Shown here piece by piece: positions 54,264-61,768 of a stretch of DNA of 64,000 nucleotides; the stretch's first letter is position 1; every line of letters begins with the position of its first letter. The DNA lies in NCBI GenBank assembly GCA_902628235.1, contig CACOMD010000004.1, positions 1 to 64,000 of the forward strand, written 5' to 3'. The notes below the pieces were generated by a model. The model searched no databases, was not told the DNA's origin, and worked only from the letters and a program-made list of their open reading frames with translations. Made by a program: the position numbers and the translations under genes. Origin of the DNA: an uncultured Prochlorococcus sp. GTDB lineage: Bacteria > Cyanobacteriota > Cyanobacteriia > PCC-6307 > Cyanobiaceae.

Positions 54264-55502
54264 ATGAAAGAAAAAACTATTATATTTTTTGATGTTTGGA
54301 CAAAAGGTTCACACCACTATAAAGAGCTATCTCGACTTTTTCTAGATGATAATATTAATATTGTTCTATTACATTTTGGATCATATGGCGATGAAATTAA
54401 AAAAGAATTGATAACCGAAGTTAATAGAATAAAATGCTATGACATGAAATATTTTCATTATAAAATTGATAAGGCAATTAATAATTTCAAACCAATTGCA
54501 ATTTTATATCTTTCAATTGATCCGCTAATAATGAGAGCTTGTAATTTATATGCCCTTAAATATAATATAAAAACATTTCTAACATATCCAGGATTATGGA
54601 GTGCACAAGATTATAATTCACAAAGAACTTTATCAAAAAAGAATTTAATTGAATATACAAAGTGGATATTTAGTAGAAGTTATAATTATCTAATTAATGC
54701 TTTACCTCAATATGCTAAAGCATTAATTATTAATAATAATAAATTTAAAATATTGATCTCTTTTTTAAAAGAAGAGTTTAATAAATTAATTGGTAAGTTA
54801 GAGCCCAGAAAGTCCTTAGATAAAGCTGTTAATACAGTATTTGTTTATAATTATTATGATAAATTTCATGCTGAAAAAAAATTCAAGGGTTCGAATATTC
54901 ATATAGTTGGAGTTCCTGATTTATTCAGATTTGGTAATTTCTTAAAAAACAGTAAATTTAAATATACTTCAAACGAGCTTTTATACTTAGGTAGCGGATC
55001 AAGAAGTAGAGGAATGCTACTAAAACATCCAAATGATTACTTTATTTATTTAATGAAGATAAAAAGTTACTTTAAAAAATTTGGAAAACATATTAAATTT
55101 AAATTACATATTTCAACAAAAGAAGAAATTAAAAAGATCAGTAGATCTCTTAATAAACATATTGAGATAGTAGAAAATGAAGATTTTTTTAATACTATTC
55201 ACAAAGTAGAAGGATGCATAACTGAGCCTTCAAGTATTAGTCTAGTACCGATTTATTTAGGGTTGAAACTATTTGGAACCAGAATGTATGATTTAGAAAA
55301 ATTAAATTATGGCGAATCAATTAAAAATTATAAATTATTTTCTTATATTAATGAAAAGGATAATTTAACAAAGAAAATCTCAGAGTTAAATACTAAAAAT
55401 GAAGATGGGGTTTTTAATTCAATTAATAAGATATGTGGATCTACATCACCTCTTAACTTCTCTAAAATTATTTATGAAGAAATATCTAAGCAAATAAAAT
55501 AG
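54264..55502 (+). CDS. Unrecognised protein, possible GT-B glycosyltransferase
   Basis: A 412-residue soluble basic protein I cannot assign. The N-terminal half has alternating strands and helices (KTIIFFDVWTKGSHHYKELSRLF, INIVLLHFGSYGDE, TFLTYPGLWSAQDY). The second half has NELLYLGSGSRSRGMLL, FKLHISTKEEI, and GCITEPSSISLVPIYLGLKLFGTRMYDLEKL, which resembles the E-P-S-S-x-G segment at the donor site of CMP-sugar or CDP-glycerol-type GT-B transferases. Located just before neuB and neuA, it may transfer the CMP-nonulosonate. That is context inference only. Confidence 0.5.
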   Translation: MKEKTIIFFDVWTKGSHHYKELSRLFLDDNINIVLLHFGSYGDEIKKELITEVNRIKCYDMKYFHYKIDKAINNFKPIAILYLSIDPLIMRACNLYALKYNIKTFLTYPGLWSAQDYNSQRTLSKKNLIEYTKWIFSRSYNYLINALPQYAKALIINNNKFKILISFLKEEFNKLIGKLEPRKSLDKAVNTVFVYNYYDKFHAEKKFKGSNIHIVGVPDLFRFGNFLKNSKFKYTSNELLYLGSGSRSRGMLLKHPNDYFIYLMKIKSYFKKFGKHIKFKLHISTKEEIKKISRSLNKHIEIVENEDFFNTIHKVEGCITEPSSISLVPIYLGLKLFGTRMYDLEKLNYGESIKNYKLFSYINEKDNLTKKISELNTKNEDGVFNSINKICGSTSPLNFSKIIYEEISKQIK

Positions 55503-55590
55503 CCTTAAATATTTTTACAAATTATTATTTATAAAAGAATATCTTTTTTCAAATGTTTAATATTAAGTATCTAGTTAAATTGAATTTATT

Positions 55591-56388
55591 ATGATTATTG
55601 CTGAAATAGGTTGGAATCATATGGGAGATATATCTTTAGCAAAAAATATGATCTTAGAAGCAAAAAATTCAGGTTGCGAATATGCTAAATTTCAAGTCTG
55701 GAGCGTTAAAAATTTGAAAGATGGTTCTTGGGATGGAGATGGCAGAAGAGAAATTTATGAATCTGCAGAATTAACACAAAGTGACCTAATAAGTCTAAAA
55801 AACTATTGCGAAGAAATTGATATAAAATTTTTAGTTTCGATATTCTCTATAAAAGATACGGATAAAATTAAACCTCTCAATTTAAAATCAATAAAGATTC
55901 CCAGTACTGAAGCTACAAATAAATCATTAATAAAATGGGCATTCTCACAAAATTTTGAGAGAGTTTTTATAAGTACTGGATGTTGTAATAGAGAAGATTT
56001 AAATTTCCTTAGAGAAAATATAATACCTGAAATAACAACAGTAATGCATTGTGTTTCAGCTTATCCTTGCCCAGTTGAAAATGTTAATCTACCAAGAATT
56101 AACTCATTAAAAAAGTATTTCATAGATGTTGGTTACAGTGGACATTTTGATGGAATAAATGATGCAATTGCTGCTTTAACATTAGGAGCCTCATATATAG
56201 AAAAACACTTTACAACTGATAAGTCATTACCGGGAAGAGATAATAAATTTGCACTATCACCAAGTGAAATGAAAACTTTATGTGAATTTGAAAAAAACTT
56301 AATAAGTATGAAAACCAATTGCGGTTTAGACTATCAATCAATAGAGCAAGATATGCATGATAATTACATTGGGCGATGGGATGCTTAA
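55591..56388 (+). CDS. NeuB-family nonulosonate synthase without SAF domain
   Basis: A 265-residue PEP-dependent condensing enzyme, TIM barrel only. It shows IIAEIGWNHMGDISLAKNMILEAKNSG and YAKFQVWS (PEP and substrate site), KIPSTEATNKSLI, HCVSAYPCPVENVNLPRI, VGYSGHFDGINDAIAALTLGASYIEKHFT and the metal/active-site segment DKSLPGRDNKFALSPSEM. Known NeuB, LegI and PseI proteins are about 335-360 residues because of a C-terminal antifreeze-like (SAF) domain that caps the neighbour's active site. Here the chain ends at GRWDA, right after the barrel. It abuts the fused GT2 gene with no gap (TAA-ATG). Confidence 0.88.
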   Translation: MIIAEIGWNHMGDISLAKNMILEAKNSGCEYAKFQVWSVKNLKDGSWDGDGRREIYESAELTQSDLISLKNYCEEIDIKFLVSIFSIKDTDKIKPLNLKSIKIPSTEATNKSLIKWAFSQNFERVFISTGCCNREDLNFLRENIIPEITTVMHCVSAYPCPVENVNLPRINSLKKYFIDVGYSGHFDGINDAIAALTLGASYIEKHFTTDKSLPGRDNKFALSPSEMKTLCEFEKNLISMKTNCGLDYQSIEQDMHDNYIGRWDA

Positions 56389-57738
56389 ATGGGAAGTAGA
56401 AATTTAGTTTCTGTGATCATAAGATCGCATAATGAGGAAATCTGGTTAAGACATTCAATTGAGGCTGTCAAGAGTCAGAATTTAGAAAATGTTGAGATAA
56501 TCTTAGTTGATAATAATAGTACTGATAGATCCGTTGAGATTGCAAAAAAGCTTGGTGTAAAAAAAATTATAAATATTGAGAAATATAGCCCTGGTAAAGC
56601 TATAAATTTAGGAATAAGTATTTCATATGCAAAATATATAGCGATCTTATCTGCTCATTGTATTCCTTGTAATAACAAATGGCTTAAAGAGATGGTGGAT
56701 GAACTTGAAAAAGATATTAATATTTCAGGTACTTATAGCAGGCAGGTACCACTTCCATTTTCAAACCCAAGTGATTCTAGAGATTTATTTATTACATTTA
56801 GTAGCGAATCAAGAACTCAAAAATCTGATAGTTTTTTCCATAATGGCAGTAGTCTAATAAGATATGACAGTTGGAAATCATCAAAATTTAATGAAGAACT
56901 CTCTAACATTGAGGATAGAATATGGGCTCATGAACAACAGTCAAGAGGATTCTCAATTCGATACTGCGCTAAAAGCATTGTTTTTCATCATCATGGAATT
57001 CATCAAAATAAAGATAATACTTCAAGATCAATTAGTACAGTAGATATTATCAGAAAAAAGTTTTTTCCTTATGGTTCAATTCTTCCAAATAGTATGCTCC
57101 CTGAGAACCAAAAAGTTCTCTGTGTTATATCTGCTAAGAAATTCAAGTTAAATAAAGAAAGAATAAAAAATTGTATTAAAAATTTAAAAAAATCTGAGTT
57201 AGAATTATTCATTGCATTAATAATTCCTGAGAATGAATCAGAGGATTATGAAATTGATAGTAATTTAGAATTAAATCTTATTTATCACATAAAACATCAA
57301 GATTCGCTAGAAAAATGTTTATCTGAAATTGTAAAGAAGGCCGAAAAGAATAATATTATTGATTATACTTTTTATTTAAATTTAGATTACTTTCATAGTA
57401 TGAAGATTGACCTAAAAGATAATATAAGGATTGCCTGTGAAAAAGGATATGATTCAATTATTCCTGCTTTTGAAGATAAAACCGGTATAGTGATTAAAAA
57501 TGAAAATGAAAATCTTAAAATTTTGAATAATGACTTAGTACATTTAAAAGAGAAGCAGATCCATAGGAAACTATTGCTTGGTCAAGGTTCATTATCAAGA
57601 AACTTTATTACTCGTCAAGGTAAGTTAATTACTGAGGATTCAAATATATTTTTTAATCCAACTAATAACATTCTTCATACTATAAGATTGGGAACTGAAG
57701 CTCATAACTCATTAATGAAATTCTTTGACAAAAAATGA
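56389..57738 (+). CDS. GT2 glycosyltransferase fused to a NeuA-like C-terminal domain
   Basis: A 449-residue protein. Residues 6-220 are a family 2 GT-A transferase: VSVIIRSHNEEIWLRHSIEAV, EIILVDNNSTDRSVEIAKKLG with the DNN in place of DxD, ILSAHCIPCNNKWL, and NIEDRIWAHEQQSRG holding the catalytic ED. Residues about 242-445 resemble a decayed cytidylyltransferase. IDYTFYLNLDYFHSMKIDLKDNI with ACEKGYDSIIPAF and IHRKLLLGQGSLSRNFITRQGKL line up in order with matching parts of the NeuA protein encoded next door, but the N-terminal CTP loop is missing. It starts directly after the neuB stop and overlaps neuA by 4 bp. Confidence 0.8.
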   Translation: MGSRNLVSVIIRSHNEEIWLRHSIEAVKSQNLENVEIILVDNNSTDRSVEIAKKLGVKKIINIEKYSPGKAINLGISISYAKYIAILSAHCIPCNNKWLKEMVDELEKDINISGTYSRQVPLPFSNPSDSRDLFITFSSESRTQKSDSFFHNGSSLIRYDSWKSSKFNEELSNIEDRIWAHEQQSRGFSIRYCAKSIVFHHHGIHQNKDNTSRSISTVDIIRKKFFPYGSILPNSMLPENQKVLCVISAKKFKLNKERIKNCIKNLKKSELELFIALIIPENESEDYEIDSNLELNLIYHIKHQDSLEKCLSEIVKKAEKNNIIDYTFYLNLDYFHSMKIDLKDNIRIACEKGYDSIIPAFEDKTGIVIKNENENLKILNNDLVHLKEKQIHRKLLLGQGSLSRNFITRQGKLITEDSNIFFNPTNNILHTIRLGTEAHNSLMKFFDKK

Positions 57739-58430
57739 ATAATATTTATGCTATCCTCCTCGCGAGAGGAGGATCTAAAGGATTAATAAAAAAGAACATT
57801 GCTAAACTAAATGGTATTTCTCTTTTAGAGAGAACTATTAAGGATGCGAAAAATTCTAAGTTTATAAATAAAATCATCGTATCAACTGATAACGAAGAAA
57901 TAAAAAAACAAGCATTAATGCTAGATGTGATTGTTTTTGATAGAGAAGAATACCTTGCTGATGATTTAGCTTCAAGTGACTCTGTACTTCAGAATATTGC
58001 GAATAAACTTCTTTCTCAAAAAGATCTTCCAGAACTTTTTGTATATCTTCAAATAACCGAGCCCTTCAGACCAAGAGATATCATTGACAAATGTATCGAA
58101 AGCTTGTTGATAGATGATTCAAAAGATTCAGCTTTTGCTGCTTTCTCCACGCATAAAAACTATTGGATGATTCATGAAAACAAACCATATAAAATAACCC
58201 CAGAAGAGGAATCTTCAGTCCCAAGACAGTTTAAAAAACCTATTTTAAGAGAAGATACTGGAATCGCTTTAGCAGCAAGACCTGAGGTTTTCTTATCTGG
58301 AAGGAGAATAGGAGATAATCCTAAAATAATTACTTATGATAGCTACCATTCTGTTATTGATATACACTCTAAGAAAGATTTAGAATTTGCAGAGGTTATA
58401 GAAGAATTTTTATTAACAAAGGAGAATTAA
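57735..58430 (+). CDS. neuA: CMP-nonulosonate (acylneuraminate) cytidylyltransferase
   Basis: A 231-residue CTP-dependent enzyme that activates sialic-acid-like nonulosonates. The CTP loop is AILLARGGSKGLIKKNIAKLNG at residues 5-26. Others are KIIVSTDNEEIKKQA, YLQITEPFRPRDIIDKCIE, and SVPRQFKKPILREDTGIALAAR followed by IDIHSKKDLEFAEVIEEF, with the metal-binding D-x-H-x-x-x-D. Length is normal for the single-domain form. It overlaps the GT2 fusion gene by 4 bp (ATGA). With the NeuB-like gene it shows that the glycan includes a CMP-linked nonulosonate. Confidence 0.93.
   Translation: MNNIYAILLARGGSKGLIKKNIAKLNGISLLERTIKDAKNSKFINKIIVSTDNEEIKKQALMLDVIVFDREEYLADDLASSDSVLQNIANKLLSQKDLPELFVYLQITEPFRPRDIIDKCIESLLIDDSKDSAFAAFSTHKNYWMIHENKPYKITPEEESSVPRQFKKPILREDTGIALAARPEVFLSGRRIGDNPKIITYDSYHSVIDIHSKKDLEFAEVIEEFLLTKEN
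58418..58424 (+). promoter_or_regulatory. Strong Shine-Dalgarno before the bi-domain oxidoreductase gene
   Basis: AAAGGAG, inside the last codons of neuA, ends 9 bp before the ATG at 58434. It is unusually strong for this genome, where most starts have weak or no visible ribosome-binding sites, and fixes this start. Confidence 0.6.
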
Positions 58431-58433
58431 CAT

Positions 58434-60545
58434 ATGAAAACCCTTCTAAATTCATTTAAAGACGGCTCAACATTCCTATTAGAAGTTCCAATACCAAAAA
58501 TAAAATCGAAAAATATTTTAATTAGATCATCAATTTCACTATTATCTTCAGGAACAGAAAGGATGCTTATAGAATTTGGTAAGGCAAATATATTTCAAAA
58601 AGCTTTTCAACAACCTGAGAAAGTCAAAGAGGTTTTGAATAAATTGTCTACTGATGGTGCCTTAGCAACTTTTGATTCAGTTAAAAATAAACTTGAGCAA
58701 TCAATTAATATGGGTTATTCAAATGTTGGTGTAGTTGTAGCAGTAGGAGAAGGTACTAAAGGTTTTCAAGTAGGAGATAGAGTTGTTTCAAATGGGTCTC
58801 ATTCTGAATATAATTTGGTACCATATAATCTTTGCGCTAAAATCCCAGATAATGTTTCTGATGATAATGCTGTTTTTACAGTTTTAAGTGCAATTGGACT
58901 TAACGGAATAAGATTAGCAAATCCTCTTTTTGGAGAAACATTTCTCGTTAGTGGTTTGGGAATAATAGGATTATTAACAGCTCAAATTTTAAAAGCACAT
59001 GGTTGCAATGTTCTTGGTTTGGATCCTGACAAAAATAAATGTAAATTAGCTCAAGATTTTGGAGTAAAAACTTTTGTCCTCGATGATAAAAAAGATCCTC
59101 TAAAATGGTGTCTTTCTAATACTTCTGATATCGGATTAGATGGTGTAATTATAACGGCCTCTACCAAATCAAATAAACCAATTGAATTAGCTGCTAATGC
59201 ATCCAGAAAGAAAGGGAGAATAATTTTAGTTGGGATTAGTGGTTTAGATTTAAATAGAAATCAATTTTATAAGAAGGAATTAACTTTTAAGGTAAGTTGC
59301 TCTTATGGACCTGGCAGATATGATCCAAATTATGAGGATGAAGGTATAGATTATCCTATCGGTTACGTGCGTTGGACTGAACAAAGAAATTTTGAAGCTG
59401 TTTTAAATGCGATGTCAAAGGGTTTTATAAAAACCAACAAAATGATTACAAAAAGTTATGAATTTAATAAAGCTTTAGATGCATATAATTTTTTAGAAGA
59501 AAATTCTCAGGCAATTGGAATATTGTTGAAATACGATTCTAAAAGTGATCTAAATGATAAAACTATTAAATTAAACAAAAATAAAAAAAATAAATTTATA
59601 TCTTTAATAAATAATAAAGGCCCAAAACTAAGTTTTATTGGATGTGGAAACTATGCTGAAAAAATTCTAATTCCTACTTTTTTTAAAAATAAGTCAGCAC
59701 TAATAACATTAGCATCTAATAATGGGACAAAGCCCTGTTTACTTGGTAAAAAATATAAATTTGCAAAAGCATCAACCGATATCGATGAAACAATAAAAGA
59801 TAATGAATCTGAGATAATTGTAATTTGTACAAGGCATGAAAGCCATGCTGAATTAATAAATAGTGCCCTTATTGCGGGTAAGCATGTTTTCGTAGAGAAA
59901 CCATTATGCATTAATACTAAAGAACTTAAAGAAATTAAAAAAAATTATGATGGAAGTAAAATTCTTATGGTCGGCTTTAATAGAAGATTTTCTCCATTCA
60001 TAAAAGATCTTAAGGATAAGTTAGATAATATAAAGAAGCCAAAGGCATTTATTTATACTTGTAATTCTGGTTCGATAGATGTTAATCATTGGACTCAAAA
60101 CAAGTCATTAGGAGGAGGAAGATTAATTGGAGAAGCCTGTCATTTTGTTGATTTATTACGTTATCTAGTAGGCAGAAGGATTTCAAATATTTCGCTAACA
60201 GAAGCATTAGATAATAAGACTTGCCCAGATATATTTTCTCTAAACCTAAAATTTGAAGATGGTTCAATTGGAACAATTCACTATTTCTCAAATGGAAATA
60301 AAGCTTTTCCTAAAGAAAGATTAGAAGTATTTGCAGATAACTCGATATATAAATTAGATAATTTTTTAAAATGTAAATCATGGGGTTTTCCAATTCAAAA
60401 TAGGAAAAGTTATAGACAAATGAAAGGTCAAGATGAATGCGTTAAACAATTTTTAAGTTCAGTAAAAGATATGAAAGATAGTCCTATACCAATAGAAGAG
60501 ATATTTGAAGTGCATGAAAAAATATTTAGTCTTTTAAATTTATGA
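58434..60545 (+). CDS. Bi-domain oxidoreductase: zinc-type alcohol dehydrogenase plus Gfo/Idh/MocA
   Basis: A 703-residue fusion. Residues about 1-365 are an MDR (alcohol dehydrogenase-like) domain with SLLSSGTERML, YSNVGVVVAVGEGTKGFQVGDRV, and the Rossmann segment FLVSGLGIIGLLTAQILKAHGCNVLGLD. Residues about 390-703 are a Gfo/Idh/MocA domain with LSFIGCGNYAEKILIPTFFKN, EIIVICTRHESHAELI, HVFVEKPLCIN and MVGFNRRFSPFI. This two-domain protein recurs in surface polysaccharide clusters next to heparinase-like proteins and WbuB-type transferases, exactly as here. It probably oxidises or reduces a sugar ring; substrate unknown. It overlaps the WecC-like gene by 4 bp. Confidence 0.9.
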   Translation: MKTLLNSFKDGSTFLLEVPIPKIKSKNILIRSSISLLSSGTERMLIEFGKANIFQKAFQQPEKVKEVLNKLSTDGALATFDSVKNKLEQSINMGYSNVGVVVAVGEGTKGFQVGDRVVSNGSHSEYNLVPYNLCAKIPDNVSDDNAVFTVLSAIGLNGIRLANPLFGETFLVSGLGIIGLLTAQILKAHGCNVLGLDPDKNKCKLAQDFGVKTFVLDDKKDPLKWCLSNTSDIGLDGVIITASTKSNKPIELAANASRKKGRIILVGISGLDLNRNQFYKKELTFKVSCSYGPGRYDPNYEDEGIDYPIGYVRWTEQRNFEAVLNAMSKGFIKTNKMITKSYEFNKALDAYNFLEENSQAIGILLKYDSKSDLNDKTIKLNKNKKNKFISLINNKGPKLSFIGCGNYAEKILIPTFFKNKSALITLASNNGTKPCLLGKKYKFAKASTDIDETIKDNESEIIVICTRHESHAELINSALIAGKHVFVEKPLCINTKELKEIKKNYDGSKILMVGFNRRFSPFIKDLKDKLDNIKKPKAFIYTCNSGSIDVNHWTQNKSLGGGRLIGEACHFVDLLRYLVGRRISNISLTEALDNKTCPDIFSLNLKFEDGSIGTIHYFSNGNKAFPKERLEVFADNSIYKLDNFLKCKSWGFPIQNRKSYRQMKGQDECVKQFLSSVKDMKDSPIPIEEIFEVHEKIFSLLNL

Positions 60546-61768
60546 AAAAAATAAAAGTTTGTGTTTTTGGTCTAGGTTATATAGGCCTCCCTACTTCACT
60601 ATTATTAGCAGATAACGGCTTTAAGGTTTTTGGTGTTGATACAAATGAAAAGATAGTGCATTCATTAAAAAACAAAAAAACGCATATAAAAGAACCTCAA
60701 ATAAATAAATTACTAACAAAGAATATTGATAATAATCAATTTATTCCTCAAATCAATCCAATATCAGCAGATATTTTTTTAATTGCAGTACCAACTCCAT
60801 TTTTTAAGGATAAAGATTCACAAATTAATAATATTCCTTTCCCAAATATTGAATATGTAGAAAAAGCAGCTGAAATGATTTCGAAAGTCTGCGAACCGAA
60901 TAGCTTAATAATTATAGAATCTACTTCGCCTGTAGGTACTAGTGAAAAAATATTTAATCTTATTATAAAAAAAACTAAATTAGATAGAACAAACCTTAAG
61001 CTTGCATATTGTCCAGAGAGAGTATTACCTGGAAATATCATAAATGAGCTGATAAATAACAATAGAGTAATAGGAGGAATTAATAAAGAGTCCTCTATCG
61101 CTGCTAAGAAATTTTATAAAGTCTTCTGCAAAGGAGAAATTAGAATAACAGATTCAAAAACTGCTGAACTAGTTAAATTAACTGAGAATTCATATAGGGA
61201 TATTAATATTGCTTTTGCAAATGAAATATCTATTATTTGTAATGAAGAGAATATAAATACCAGGGAGCTGATAGATATAGCAAATGCTCATCCCAGAGTA
61301 AATATTTTAAAACCAGGATGCGGAGTTGGAGGACATTGCATAGCGGTAGATCCATATTTTATAGCTGCAAAATTTCCTGAGATTTCTCTACTTATTCAGT
61401 CTGCGAGGAAAGTAAATCAAAATAAAACATTTTGGTGCAAAGAAATAATCAAAAAAGAGTATTCTAAAATAAAATCTACCTCTAATAAAAAACCAGTTAT
61501 TGGTATACTTGGTTTGTCCTATAAACCTAATGTTGGAGACTTAAGAGAATCTCCCGCTTTAAAAATTTTTAATAGTTTGAAAGAAGAGGGATTTAAAACT
61601 ATTGCTTGTGAACCAAATAATGAACTTAATGAAGAAAACTTTATTTATAATTTAAAAAATGTTTTAACAGATTCAGATTTATTAGTAAGATTAGTAGATC
61701 ATGATATATTTAACTCAATTAATTTTGAAAAATATAATTTTATAGATTTCTGTTATTTGAAAAAATGA
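60542..61768 (+). CDS. wecC: UDP-ManNAc dehydrogenase-type nucleotide-sugar dehydrogenase
   Basis: A 408-residue enzyme that oxidises UDP-ManNAc (or a relative) to its uronate. Motifs are VCVFGLGYIGLPTSLLLADNGFKVFGVD, ADIFLIAVPTPF, LIIIESTSPVGTSEKIFNLI, AYCPERVLPGNIINELINNNRVIGG, TENSYRDINIAFANEISIIC and the catalytic Cys in PGCGVGGHCIAVDPYFI. These match WecC better than Ugd. It overlaps genes on both sides by 4 bp. With wecB at 48267 it would provide UDP-ManNAcA. Confidence 0.93.
   Translation: MKKIKVCVFGLGYIGLPTSLLLADNGFKVFGVDTNEKIVHSLKNKKTHIKEPQINKLLTKNIDNNQFIPQINPISADIFLIAVPTPFFKDKDSQINNIPFPNIEYVEKAAEMISKVCEPNSLIIIESTSPVGTSEKIFNLIIKKTKLDRTNLKLAYCPERVLPGNIINELINNNRVIGGINKESSIAAKKFYKVFCKGEIRITDSKTAELVKLTENSYRDINIAFANEISIICNEENINTRELIDIANAHPRVNILKPGCGVGGHCIAVDPYFIAAKFPEISLLIQSARKVNQNKTFWCKEIIKKEYSKIKSTSNKKPVIGILGLSYKPNVGDLRESPALKIFNSLKEEGFKTIACEPNNELNEENFIYNLKNVLTDSDLLVRLVDHDIFNSINFEKYNFIDFCYLKK

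Noticed and set aside
59651-60291. Minus-strand frames within the bi-domain oxidoreductase gene
   Set aside because: They are antisense to a strongly supported 703-residue protein and show no family features.
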